From Pseudomonadota bacterium (lineage in GTDB: Bacteria > Pseudomonadota > Gammaproteobacteria > Burkholderiales > Gallionellaceae), in NCBI GenBank assembly GCA_021783855.1, contig JAJXTL010000003.1, positions 1 to 47,351 on the forward strand: a stretch of DNA of 47,351 nt. Direction: 5' to 3'. Positions 1-8,215 of the stretch are shown here, piece after piece (the stretch's first letter is position 1; each line of letters opens with the position of its first letter). A program made the translations under genes and the position numbers. The notes below the pieces were generated by a model. The model did not search any database and was not told the origin of the DNA. It worked only from the letters and a program-made list of their open reading frames with translations.

Positions 1-222
1 CTCAGAGAGTTCGGTTTCATTCCGAATCCAGTCTGATCAGCGTACTTTCAAATTTAATGGCTTTCAATAGCCAGCTTCCTGCACGCCCAAAATCTGAATT
101 CTTTCACGTTAAAACGTCCCCCGTCTGAAGGTAATTTAATTTGTATATTATGATAATAATATGTTAATGTTTTGGCAATGTAAAATCATGCTAAATTCGC
201 TGAATCAGGACAGGCAACTGCA

Positions 223-1056
223 ATGCGCTCAACAGACAAATCCGAAAAACGCCCCAAACGAAAGTTTCCAAACCCGCTCAAGGAAGTTATCTCCTGGTTT
301 AACCCGGAGCCACCCTATGAATTAAACGGGCATCCCTATATTCAGGAAGAGGACGGACTGCTGGCACTGCACTTCGACAGGCTATCGGTGCAAAGTGAAA
401 TGCGGCTGGATGCGCCCGATGAATTGGTGCTGGGTTATACCCGCGCATTGATGGGTTTTATGCTGTTCGAGCCGAATCCTAAGCATATCGCCATGGTTGG
501 CCTGGGCGGCGGTTCCCTGGCAAAATATTGTTATCGCAATCTGCCGCAGAGCGACATTCTGGTGCTGGAAATCAATTCCGGGGTCATTGCGCTGCGCGAT
601 GAATTCGCCATTCCTCATGACAATGAGCGCTTTCAAGTCATTTTGGCAGACGGAGCCGACTATGTCGGCAATGCGTCCTCTCCCGTCGATGTGCTGATTG
701 TCGACGGGTTTGATGCCTCAGGGCATTCTCCCCAACTCGGCAGCCAACAGTTTTACGATAATTGTTTTTCCATGCTGGGCGAAAACGGTATATTAGCGGT
801 CAATTTATGGTTCGAATATGCCAGCTACAAAGAATATTTATCGCGCATCTGCAACAGTTTTGCCAACCGTATTGTTATTGTCGACGTGGAAGGCGACAGT
901 GCAAATAAAATCATATTGGCGGTAAAAAGTGCAGATTTCCCACCCTCGGCTGCGACATTAAGGCAGCGTGCCGATGGTCTGAGCGCAACCCACCCGATAA
1001 ACTATCAGGCAATGGCCAACAAAATCATTCAGGCACTGGCAACCTTTCGAACCTAA
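223..1056 (+). CDS. Spermidine synthase-like methyltransferase-fold protein
   Basis: A 277-residue protein with a Rossmann-type fold of the spermidine synthase/SAM-methyltransferase superfamily. The nucleotide-binding loop VGLGGGSLAKY lies near residues 92-102. The acidic end of the next strand is LVLEIN (about 113-118), followed by LADGADYV and VDVLIVDGFD. The N-terminus is basic and has no signal peptide, so it should be cytoplasmic. Whether it makes polyamines is not clear: many stand-alone homologues of this type have no known substrate. The stop is 8 bp before the next small reading frame, which suggests a short operon. The family call is secure; the reaction is not. Confidence 0.8.
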   Translation: MRSTDKSEKRPKRKFPNPLKEVISWFNPEPPYELNGHPYIQEEDGLLALHFDRLSVQSEMRLDAPDELVLGYTRALMGFMLFEPNPKHIAMVGLGGGSLAKYCYRNLPQSDILVLEINSGVIALRDEFAIPHDNERFQVILADGADYVGNASSPVDVLIVDGFDASGHSPQLGSQQFYDNCFSMLGENGILAVNLWFEYASYKEYLSRICNSFANRIVIVDVEGDSANKIILAVKSADFPPSAATLRQRADGLSATHPINYQAMANKIIQALATFRT

Positions 1057-1064
1057 AGGAAATA

Positions 1065-1271
1065 ATGGTGATTAAAATTGACACGCTGCACGGTCCAACT
1101 TTCCTGCACGCACCGGCCATTATCAAAGCCACACTCGCCGAATTCAGCAATCTGACAACAGTCGAAATCTGGAAGAGTAAAACACATAACCATAACTCGT
1201 TTGAGTATCGCTTGTTCCATGCCCGGCAATCATCGCCGTGCATCAGAATTCGCCACTCAGGCGTTAATTGA
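1065..1271 (+). CDS. Small hypothetical protein, possible operon partner
   Basis: A 68-residue reading frame starting 8 bp after the spermidine-synthase-like gene. An AAAGGA-type ribosome binding site overlaps the upstream stop. It ends 10 bp before the ribbon-helix-helix start. I recognise no family. The tight spacing on both sides is the main argument that it is real. The composition is ordinary and there is no membrane segment. The competing reading is a longer ribbon-helix-helix frame that begins further upstream in another frame (ATG at 1201 or 1219) and overlaps this one. Confidence 0.35.
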   Translation: MVIKIDTLHGPTFLHAPAIIKATLAEFSNLTTVEIWKSKTHNHNSFEYRLFHARQSSPCIRIRHSGVN

Positions 1272-1281
1272 CGAAAATATA

Positions 1282-1479
1282 ATGGAAACCAAAACTGCCC
1301 GACTGACCTTATTGATAGACCCGGTGAAGAAAAAGGCTTTCGAGGAACTTTGCGCCGCTCAGGACATGACGCCCTCGCAAGTCGTCCGCCAGTTGATTCG
1401 GGACTATCTGGAGCGACATGGGGCGGACTATGCCACCCGCAGCCTTATTGGCACCGGCAAACCCGGCAACCTTGAATAG
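1282..1479 (+). CDS. Ribbon-helix-helix (CopG/Arc-like) DNA-binding protein
   Basis: A 65-residue protein with a ribbon-helix-helix pattern: a basic/hydrophobic strand (TARLTLLIDP), then helix 1 (VKKKAFEELCAAQ), a turn (DMTPS) and helix 2 (QVVRQLIRDYLERHG). Such proteins bind DNA as dimers through the strand and act as autorepressors or antitoxins. The ATG at 1282 was chosen because the recognised domain starts there; in-frame ATGs at 1201 and 1219 would add residues of unknown role. No toxin follows it: the next gene is convergent. It may regulate the small upstream operon. Confidence 0.7.
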   Translation: METKTARLTLLIDPVKKKAFEELCAAQDMTPSQVVRQLIRDYLERHGADYATRSLIGTGKPGNLE

Positions 1480-1541
1480 GGATGTTGTCCTTGTCCATCG
1501 GCTCGCAAGCTGGATATCACCCAAACCCCGCTCTGCGCCTC

Positions 1542-1563
1542 ACGACTGACTTTTCACAGTCGT
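1542..1563. terminator. Hairpin between convergent genes
   Basis: ACGACTG and CAGTCGT form a perfect 7-bp stem around an 8-base loop containing TTTT. It lies between the ribbon-helix-helix gene (plus) and the Spy-like gene (minus). It could act as a bidirectional terminator, but no clear U tract follows on the plus strand. Confidence 0.35.
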
Positions 1564-1590
1564 CCGGCGCATACGGCGGGAAGGCGGCAA

Positions 1591-2088
1591 TTAGTGCTGC
1601 ATCCGTTCCATACCTTTCATATGACCCATATGCATTTTATCGAACGCGATCTTTTGTTCAGGTGTGAGCGTAGCATAAAAAGTTTTGACGTTATCGGCCA
1701 TCGTCGACATGCTTTGCGCACGATCCTTCATCATACTCGCCATCATCGCCATCCTGTCGGGCGCAGACTTGGGCATATCCTTCATCTCCCCTTTCTTTTT
1801 ATCGTGCATGGCTGCCATCGATTTGGCCTGCTCTTTTACCTGGTCGGAGAATACCTGCCATGCAGGCTCTTGATCTTTGGTCAGTTTGAGACTGGCTTTT
1901 AATTCACTCAAGTGTTTATCGGCGCGTGCAACCGGGTCCATCATCCCGCCGTGCTTCATGCTCATACCGTCGCAATCCATTTCATGTTTTTCCCCGCTCA
2001 TCTTGCCGACGGGCTCGGCGGCTGTAGCGACACCCAGAGTGAGCGCTGAAGAAATCAAAGTTAGCATAAGGCTAGTACGAAGTTTCAT
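1591..2088 (-). CDS. Spy/CpxP-like LTxxQ-motif periplasmic protein, Met/His-rich
   Basis: A 165-residue protein with a signal peptide (MKLRTSLMLTLISSALTLG, cleavage probably after ATAA). It carries two copies of the LTxxQ motif of the Spy/CpxP family: LTKDQ in the middle and LTPEQ near the end. The mature protein is rich in Met and His at both ends (DGMSMKHGGMM; HMGHMKGM), which suggests binding of copper or another soft metal. The family includes periplasmic chaperones and envelope-stress sensors. The ATG at 2088 has an AAGGA ribosome site 7 bp upstream. In-frame upstream codons to 2166 lack a signal-peptide context and were rejected. Confidence 0.8.
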   Translation of the reverse strand: MKLRTSLMLTLISSALTLGVATAAEPVGKMSGEKHEMDCDGMSMKHGGMMDPVARADKHLSELKASLKLTKDQEPAWQVFSDQVKEQAKSMAAMHDKKKGEMKDMPKSAPDRMAMMASMMKDRAQSMSTMADNVKTFYATLTPEQKIAFDKMHMGHMKGMERMQH

Positions 2089-2286
2089 GGCTGTATCCTT
2101 TTTCAATGGTTGATAAAAAATAATTCGGCTGTATTGTAGCCCAGGCATGCGCCGGAAGTTCAGCATCGGCTTTTGCTTGCACTATACGCAAAACACTCGG
2201 TCAGAATATACCAAATTTCCACATAGCGTATGTGTACTGGCGCACAAACACGGGGATCTCTGCACGGATTGGCGGTTGTGAGTTAG

Positions 2287-2394
2287 GGAACCGCTGATTT
2301 ATTCGTCTTCCCCGCAAAAGCGGGGAGCCAGCGCCTTGTGTAACTGGGTTCCCGCCTACGCGGGAACGACAAAACCGAATAAATCAGCGGTTCC
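2287..2394. mobile_element. 108-bp MITE with 19-bp terminal inverted repeats and TTAG target duplication
   Basis: Positions 2287-2305 and 2376-2394 are perfect 19-bp inverted repeats beginning GGAACCGCTGATTTATTCG. Each end is flanked by a direct TTAG (2283-2286 and 2395-2398), as expected of a target-site duplication. The interior holds two GC-rich hairpins (CCCCGC...GCGGGG and GTTCCCGC...GCGGGAAC) of the type seen in dispersed proteobacterial repeats. There is no coding capacity, so a transposase would act in trans. Confidence 0.75.
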
Positions 2395-2428
2395 TTAGCT
2401 GATGGTAAAAATATTCCGAACCTGAAGC

Positions 2429-2445
2429 GATAAGTATTACTTATC
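2429..2445. promoter_or_regulatory. 17-bp palindrome upstream of the di-haem peroxidase gene
   Basis: GATAAGTATTACTTATC is a perfect palindrome (8-bp arms, one central base) about 110 bp upstream of the peroxidase start. The arms resemble neither the Fur consensus nor an FNR box closely. It is a plausible operator for an unidentified dimeric regulator. Confidence 0.45.
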
Positions 2446-2555
2446 ACATCGTTTTAAAAAATTTATTTCCTGAAAACGGTTCTTTTCTTCACACTTCGCG
2501 CGCATTATCGTCTACCCGACACATGCAATCAGTCTAATTTCATACAGGAGTTATT

Positions 2556-3590
2556 ATGCCATCTCAATCGAAACATAAAATTCTGCAAATTCTCATGCCG
2601 CTGCTTGCGCTGGGAATTGCATTACCGGCCTATGCCAGGGAAGATTTGTCCAACTGGAAGCTTCCCGCCGTTCCCGTCCCCAAGGACAACCCGCAATCCG
2701 CAGCCAAGGCCGCCCTGGGCAAGCAGCTCGCCTTCGACGTGCGCCTGTCGATGAACGACTCCATGAGTTGCGTCAGTTGCCACCTGCCCGCTACCGGGGG
2801 CGCCGGTCCGACACCCCGAGCCTTCGGGCATGGCGGCGAACTCGGTCGCTGGGCGCCGAGCTGGGACAATTCCGGCTACTACACTTCATTGTTCTGGGAT
2901 GGGCGCGCCGCCTCACTGGAAGAGCAAACAGGCGCCCTGCCGGGCCATATGGGTCCGGTTACTGCGCCAGGCGAAATGGATGCCACGATGAACGAAGTGA
3001 TCGTCAAGTTGAATGCAGTTCCCGCCTACAAGAAACAATTCAACAGCGTATTCGGCAGCGATGCCACGCCTGAGGCAGTGGCCAAGGCTATTGCGGCTTT
3101 TGAGCGAACACTGGTTGCCCGTAAAGCGCCATTCCAAAGTTATGTGAGCGGCAATAACAAAGCCATTAGCGATTCCGCAAAGCGTGGTTTTGAATTGTTC
3201 CGCGGAAAAGCAATGTGCACAACCTGCCATGTCCCGCCTGCATTAACGGACAACCTGTTCCACAATATCGGCACTCCGCAGGTTGGGCCGCTGAAGGAGG
3301 ATCTGGGGCGCTATGAAGTTACCAAGGATGAAGCCGACAAAGGCAAGTTCAGGACCCCCGGCTTATACAATTCGGCCAGCTTCGCTTTTTTCATGCACGA
3401 TGGTGCATTCAGCAAGATGAGCCAGGTGATCGAGCATTACAACATCGGCGGCAATCCACAGGACAAGAACCAGGACCCGCTGATTATGCCGCTCAAACTG
3501 ACTGGCAATGAGAAAAAAGACCTGGCGGCATTTTTGGAAACACTGACCGACAAATCGCTCAATCAAATTTCCGATTCCGACCTGCCATAA
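2556..3590 (+). CDS. Di-haem cytochrome c peroxidase / MauG-family protein
   Basis: A 344-residue periplasmic protein. The signal peptide (residues 1-27) ends LPAYA. Two haem-binding motifs, CVSCH (72-76) and CTTCH (221-225), mark the two haem domains of the bacterial cytochrome c peroxidase/MauG family. Other family motifs are LFWDGR (112-117), KFRTPGL (264-270) and FMHDG (279-283). Members use a high-potential haem to pass electrons to a peroxidatic haem, either detoxifying hydrogen peroxide or oxidising a partner protein. Length fits the family. An ACAGGAG ribosome site precedes the ATG. It appears to be a single-gene unit. Peroxidase versus MauG-like specialised oxidase cannot be decided from sequence alone. 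Confidence 0.9.
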   Translation: MPSQSKHKILQILMPLLALGIALPAYAREDLSNWKLPAVPVPKDNPQSAAKAALGKQLAFDVRLSMNDSMSCVSCHLPATGGAGPTPRAFGHGGELGRWAPSWDNSGYYTSLFWDGRAASLEEQTGALPGHMGPVTAPGEMDATMNEVIVKLNAVPAYKKQFNSVFGSDATPEAVAKAIAAFERTLVARKAPFQSYVSGNNKAISDSAKRGFELFRGKAMCTTCHVPPALTDNLFHNIGTPQVGPLKEDLGRYEVTKDEADKGKFRTPGLYNSASFAFFMHDGAFSKMSQVIEHYNIGGNPQDKNQDPLIMPLKLTGNEKKDLAAFLETLTDKSLNQISDSDLP

Positions 3591-3598
3591 ATGATTCG

Positions 3599-3629
3599 CC
3601 CTCACTTCCTCCATAAGGGGAAGTGAGGG
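3599..3629 (+). terminator. Strong stem-loop after the peroxidase gene
   Basis: CCCTCACTTCC and GGAAGTGAGGG form a perfect 11-bp stem with a 9-base loop, starting 9 bp after the stop codon. It lacks a T run, so it is either a weak or Rho-assisted terminator or a mRNA-stabilising hairpin. Confidence 0.6.
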
Positions 3630-3894
3630 ATATTCAGCCACCTCAAATCGCGCAACGAAGTCTGCGACAGCCGTTCCCTGAGGAAATCTCCAAAGCCTCC
3701 GGCGTTTTTCTGATGCAGCACTCGGCATTCTCCTACCGAATCGCTATAAAAAATCTTAATTAAATCAGTAATTTCCTATATCACACCCTAAACAACACAT
3801 GTACTGTGAAAGCCTGCCAGAATTGTCGATTGGTTATCCAACTTCATGCAGGCACATGGTACTTATCCTGGTACAAAGCTGATTGAGAGAAGAT
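3630..3894. other. Intergenic region without recognised genes
   Basis: Between the peroxidase hairpin and the universal stress protein I see no coding region. The stretch is AT-rich around 3745-3800. GGTAC occurs twice just upstream of the stress-protein gene, but I cannot assign a promoter. Confidence 0.4.
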
Positions 3895-4443
3895 ATGAAA
3901 CTCCTGGTGTGTATTGACTTTTCTGTATCTACAGAAAAATTTATAAAAACGGTAGCAGAGCTCGCCAAAAAACTTTCAGCCAAGCTCTGGCTCGTTCATG
4001 TCGCAGAAGCCGAGCCGGACTTCCTTGGTTTTAAAATGGGTCCGAAATATATCCGTGACGTCCATTCGGAAATATTTCACAGCGAGCACCGCCAGATTCA
4101 AAAGATTGCGGATCGATTGCGCAAGACAAGCCTGGATACAACAGCCATTCTTGTGCAAGGCGCAACGGTGGAAAGCATTCTGAATCAAGCCTCTAAACTC
4201 GATGTGGATATGATCGTTTTGGGCTCTCATGGACGAGGCGTAATGCATCGACTGATAACGGGCTCTGTCAGCGAATCGGTTCTTCGTAAATCCGTATGCC
4301 CGGTTTTTATTGTTCCTACGAATGAACACCGCATGCCGCCAACGTCCGCCAGCGTGCCACCTGAACAAATTGCCGAACACAAAGCGGAGCTTTCGCTTTT
4401 CATGCTCGCCAGGCGCAGCCGTATCCCGCAAGCCGGATTTTAA
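3895..4443 (+). CDS. Universal stress protein UspA family
   Basis: A 182-residue UspA-domain protein. The first strand is MKLLVCIDFS, and the ATP-binding signature is GSHGRG followed by a GSVSE stretch (near residues 105-125). The tail after PVFIVP is about 45 residues longer than the core domain and looks disordered. Usp proteins bind ATP or AMP and act in stress survival; the partner here is unknown. The ATG at 3895 has GAGAGAAG just upstream; a TTG at 3883 in the same frame lacks a comparable site. The gene is convergent with dnaE, 23 bp away. Confidence 0.88.
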   Translation: MKLLVCIDFSVSTEKFIKTVAELAKKLSAKLWLVHVAEAEPDFLGFKMGPKYIRDVHSEIFHSEHRQIQKIADRLRKTSLDTTAILVQGATVESILNQASKLDVDMIVLGSHGRGVMHRLITGSVSESVLRKSVCPVFIVPTNEHRMPPTSASVPPEQIAEHKAELSLFMLARRSRIPQAGF

Positions 4444-4466
4444 CAGGCAAATCGGGTGTGGCCATG

Positions 4467-7400
4467 CTACGAACTGTATACCACCTGCACATTCTCGGGC
4501 TGCAAGACGTTGCGCAAGTCGCGCAACAGTTCATCGGAGAGTGTCATCTGCCAGGCTTCCCCCAGGCGCAACTGGCAACTGGCCAGCCCGTTGCTGTACT
4601 GAATCAGCACACGGCACTCGCCCTCGCGCCAGGGCTTGAGAACTTCTGCAAGTTGCGCGACACTCACCCGTCCGTTGCATTGCAAAAACAAATGCTGTGC
4701 GTAATGTGAACGCGCCTGGGCAATGTTGAACAGTTCTTCGCCGCTGACACGCACATTGCCGGAATACTCATCCAGACTGGCTTTGCCCTGCACCACCAGC
4801 AATTCGTCCTCTTTTATCCACTGGCGACTTTTCTCGTACTCTTCGTTGAACACCGTTAGTTCAATTTGAGCACTTCCGTCGTCCAGCGTGATCACCGCCA
4901 TGCGGCCGCGCCGGGTCTGTTGCAAACGCAGCCCGGACACGATACCTGCCAGCAGCACCGGCACACCGCGTCGCGCACCATATCCAGCACCATTCGTTTT
5001 GCCGACGAACGAGGGATTCAAATCACCCAGCTTCACTCTGATGAAGTTGGCCAGCTCCTTCTGGTACTCCTGATACGGATGTCCGCCCAGATAAATGCCC
5101 AGACTGGTTTTTTCATGGGCCAGTTGTTCGCGCAGACTCCAGCGCGGCGCGTCGAACTTCTGTTCGATCAACACGGCATCCGCGTCATCATCACCGAACA
5201 GACTATCCTGATTGACGGCTCTTGCCTGCTGGTCGGCGCTTGCCAGCGCCGCATCCACGCTTGCCATCAGCGCAGCGCGGTGATCGCTGATGGAATCGAA
5301 CGCGCCGGCACGTATCAGCGCTTCAATGGTGCGGCGATTGACCGCGCGCTTATCCACGCGCCGGCAGAAATCGAACAGGTCCTTGAACGGGCCTGACGAA
5401 CGAGCCCTGACAATGCTCTCGATTGCAGCCTCGCCGGTACCCTTGATCGCACCCAGTCCGTAAGCAATGGTTTTTTCATCCACCGGTGAAAACGCGTAAC
5501 CGGAACTGTTCACATCGGGCAGCAAAATCTCGATGCCCTGTTGCAGCGTATCGGCATAAAAAGTGCGCACCTTTTCGGTGTTATCCAGATCGCCCGACAA
5601 GGTTGCTGCCATAAATGCCGCTGGATAATGCGCTTTCAGGTACGCCGTCTGATAGGCCACCAGCGCGTAGGCCGCCGAGTGCGATTTGTTGAAGCCGTAG
5701 CCGGCGAACATTTCCATCAGATCGAATAAGCGTGTCGCCAGACCCTTGTCGATGTCGCGATTGACCGCGCCAGCCACGAAGATGTCGCGCTGACGCGCCA
5801 TCTCCTCGGGATCCTTTTTGCCCATCGCCCGGCGCAACATGTCCGCGCCACCCAGCGTATAGCCGCCGATGATCTGCGAAATCTGCATCACCTGCTCCTG
5901 GTACACGATCACACCGTAAGTGGGTTTGAGCGAAACTTCCAGTTCCGGATGAAAGTAATCTGCCGTGGCTTTACCGTGTTTACGGTTGATGAAGTCATCC
6001 ACCATGCCCGATTCCAGGGGACCCGGGCGAAACAGCGCGACCAGCGCCACAATATCTTCAAAAGTATCCGGTTGCAGGCGCTTGATCAAATCCTTCATGC
6101 CGCGCGATTCCAGCTGAAACACCGCCGTGGTATTGCATTTTTTCAGCAGGTCATAGCTGGCCTTATCGTCCAGCGGGATGGATTCGATCGCAAAGGATTG
6201 AGGATTGTGGATCGAGGATTGAGCAGAACCCTGTGATCGCTCTTCGGTCCTCGCTCCTTCACGCAACAACTCAGTAGTTGTCTCATTAGTTGTGCGGGGA
6301 AGGCCCTTGCGGTCTCGCTCCTGCTCTAGTCTGTGTATATGCCGAACCGCCCAGTCGATGATGGTCAGCGTGCGCAAGCCCAGGAAGTCGAATTTCACCA
6401 GGCCGATCGCCTCGACGTCGTCCTTGTCGAACTGGCTCACCACACTGGCACCGCCATCGGCGCAATACAGCGGACAGAAATCGGTGAGTTTTCCCGGCGC
6501 GATCACCACGCCACCGGCATGCATGCCGACGTTGCGTGTCAAGTCTTCCAGACGCATCGCCAGTTCCAGCAACTCCGGCACGCCCTCCTCACTCTCGGCG
6601 ATGGCGTTGATCTCAGGCTCCATCTCGCGCGCTTTTTTGAGCGAAACCGGCTTCACGCCTTCGAGAGGAATCGCCTTGGACAGCCGGTCGCACAAGCCAT
6701 AGGGGAATTCCATCACCCGGCCCACGTCGCGTATCACCGCCTTGGATGCCATGGTGCCGAAAGTCGCGATCTGCGACACACACGCCGCGCCATATTTCTG
6801 CTTCACATAATCGATAACCAGTTCGCGCCCGTCCTGGCAAAAATCCACGTCGAAGTCGGGCATGGACACGCGCTCCGGATTCAGGAAACGCTCGAACAGC
6901 AACTCGTAACGCAGCGGGTCAAGGTCGGTAATAAGCAGACAGTAAGCCACCAGCGACCCCGCCCCCGACCCCCGCCCCGGCCCTACCGGCACACCGTTGG
7001 GAAATGCATCGGAACGGTAGGCCTTGGCCCAGCGTATAAAGTCCGCCACGATCAGAAAGTAGCCGGGGAAGCCCATCTTGATGATGGTATTGATCTCGAA
7101 CAGCAGGCGCTCATGGTATTGCGGCAGCCTCGACTCGCGTTCAACGGGATCAGGATAAAGCAATGCCATGCGTTGCAGCAACCCGCGCTCGGACTCGCTG
7201 AGCAGGAAATCGTCCAGACTCTCGCCGTTCGGCGTAGGGAAATCCGGCAGGCGCGGACGGCCCAGCACCAGCGTGAGATTGCAGCGACGGGCTATCTCAA
7301 CGCTGTTCTGCAACGCCTCCGGCAAGTCGGCGAACAGTGCCGCCATTTCGGCCTGCGTCCTGAAATGCTGCTGCTCCGTGAACGCCTTCTCGCGGCGTTT

Positions 7401-8084
7401 GTCGCCCAGCACATAGCCTTCCGCGATGCACACCCGCGCCTCATGCGCCTTGAAATCGTCAGCACTCAGAAACTGTACCGGATGAGTCGCCACCACCGGC
7501 AGATCGAGCTCACCGGCCAACGGCAGCGCAGCATGAATATATGGCTCTTCATCGGTAAAGCCTGCGCGCTGTATCTCGATGTAATAGCGGTTATCGAACA
7601 GCGCTGCCCATTCCCGCGCATATTGGCGTGCAAGCGTCGTATGGCCCGCCATAAGCGCGCTGCCGACATCGCCCAGATGCGCGCCGGACAAGGCGATCAA
7701 GCCCCCGGTGCCTTCTTCAGTGAACCATTCGCGGCGCAACTCAGGCCGTTCATGATGCTGATTGGACAGATAGGCGCGCGACAACAATCGACACAGGCGC
7801 AGATAGCCGTCAGTCGACTGACATAACAGCAGCAATCTATAGGGCCGCCCTCTGTCCGCGTCATTGGTGATAAATACATCAACGCCTGCAACCGGCTTGA
7901 TCCCCTTGCCGCGCGTCGCTTTGTAGAACTTCACCAGACCGGAAAAGTTGGACAGGTCGGTCAGCGCAAGCGCCGGCATCCCGTCATTTTTCGCGGCTGC
8001 CACGGCTTCATCAATGCGCAGCATCCCGTCAGTGATGGAATATTCGCTGTGCAGACGGAGATGGATAAAGACGGGTGATGACAT
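4467..8084 (-). CDS. dnaE: DNA polymerase III alpha subunit
   Basis: A 1205-residue replicative polymerase catalytic subunit. The N-terminal PHP domain starts IHLRLHSEYSITDG. The palm catalytic motif is PDFDVDF (near residue 400). The helix-hairpin-helix region, the OB-fold (GIVSGLRLQQTRRGRMA) and a C-terminal tail follow. It is about 45 residues longer than the usual 1160. About 30 of the extra residues form a low-complexity stretch at roughly residues 600-632 (positions about 6190-6290), just before AIESIPLDD, where relatives have a short linker. That stretch is encoded by repeated GGATTGAGGATTG-like DNA also seen elsewhere in the window. No strong ribosome site precedes the ATG at 8084. 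Confidence 0.96.
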   Translation of the reverse strand: MSSPVFIHLRLHSEYSITDGMLRIDEAVAAAKNDGMPALALTDLSNFSGLVKFYKATRGKGIKPVAGVDVFITNDADRGRPYRLLLLCQSTDGYLRLCRLLSRAYLSNQHHERPELRREWFTEEGTGGLIALSGAHLGDVGSALMAGHTTLARQYAREWAALFDNRYYIEIQRAGFTDEEPYIHAALPLAGELDLPVVATHPVQFLSADDFKAHEARVCIAEGYVLGDKRREKAFTEQQHFRTQAEMAALFADLPEALQNSVEIARRCNLTLVLGRPRLPDFPTPNGESLDDFLLSESERGLLQRMALLYPDPVERESRLPQYHERLLFEINTIIKMGFPGYFLIVADFIRWAKAYRSDAFPNGVPVGPGRGSGAGSLVAYCLLITDLDPLRYELLFERFLNPERVSMPDFDVDFCQDGRELVIDYVKQKYGAACVSQIATFGTMASKAVIRDVGRVMEFPYGLCDRLSKAIPLEGVKPVSLKKAREMEPEINAIAESEEGVPELLELAMRLEDLTRNVGMHAGGVVIAPGKLTDFCPLYCADGGASVVSQFDKDDVEAIGLVKFDFLGLRTLTIIDWAVRHIHRLEQERDRKGLPRTTNETTTELLREGARTEERSQGSAQSSIHNPQSFAIESIPLDDKASYDLLKKCNTTAVFQLESRGMKDLIKRLQPDTFEDIVALVALFRPGPLESGMVDDFINRKHGKATADYFHPELEVSLKPTYGVIVYQEQVMQISQIIGGYTLGGADMLRRAMGKKDPEEMARQRDIFVAGAVNRDIDKGLATRLFDLMEMFAGYGFNKSHSAAYALVAYQTAYLKAHYPAAFMAATLSGDLDNTEKVRTFYADTLQQGIEILLPDVNSSGYAFSPVDEKTIAYGLGAIKGTGEAAIESIVRARSSGPFKDLFDFCRRVDKRAVNRRTIEALIRAGAFDSISDHRAALMASVDAALASADQQARAVNQDSLFGDDDADAVLIEQKFDAPRWSLREQLAHEKTSLGIYLGGHPYQEYQKELANFIRVKLGDLNPSFVGKTNGAGYGARRGVPVLLAGIVSGLRLQQTRRGRMAVITLDDGSAQIELTVFNEEYEKSRQWIKEDELLVVQGKASLDEYSGNVRVSGEELFNIAQARSHYAQHLFLQCNGRVSVAQLAEVLKPWREGECRVLIQYSNGLASCQLRLGEAWQMTLSDELLRDLRNVLQPENVQVVYSS
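6189..6290. repeat. In-frame low-complexity repeat inside dnaE
   Basis: The plus strand reads CAAAGGATTGAGGATTGTGG followed by another ATCGAGGATTGAG unit, then ACAACTCAGTAGTTGT. It encodes a Thr/Glu/Arg/Ser/Gln-rich insert in DnaE. Related GGATTGAGGATT fragments occur between genes near 25199 and 29721. The right boundary is approximate because no close homologue was aligned. Confidence 0.5.
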
Positions 8085-8180
8085 GGAGAGTGCAAATGAA
8101 TGTTCAGCGCCAATTTTACCACTTCGCTCCGCGTATCTGAACTTTGCGCGGCGTTATTTCAAAAACAAGACCCAAACACA

Positions 8181-8207
8181 CAGATGTGCTAAGATTGAAC
8201 ACATCTG
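8181..8207. promoter_or_regulatory. Palindromic operator of the TumE/TumA-like module
   Basis: CAGATGTG (8181-8188) and CACATCTG (8200-8207) are perfect 8-bp inverted repeats separated by 11 bp. The right arm overlaps the ribosome site (CTGGAG) of the toxin gene, so a bound antitoxin would block both transcription and ribosome access. Autoregulation through such sites is typical of toxin-antitoxin operons. Confidence 0.65.
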
Positions 8208-8215
8208 GAGATATC

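Noticed and set aside
146..158. Fur-like site TATTATGATAATA upstream of the first gene
   Set aside because: The region is generally AT-rich and the match to a 19-bp Fur consensus is weak.
1482..1667. 61-codon plus-strand frame after the ribbon-helix-helix gene
   Set aside because: It runs into the antisense strand of the Spy-like gene, has no ribosome site and includes the terminator-like hairpin.
6333..7826. Long plus-strand reading frame of 497 codons opposite dnaE
   Set aside because: It is the antisense shadow of a clearly conserved polymerase gene, with a His/Gln/Arg-rich composition and no family motifs.
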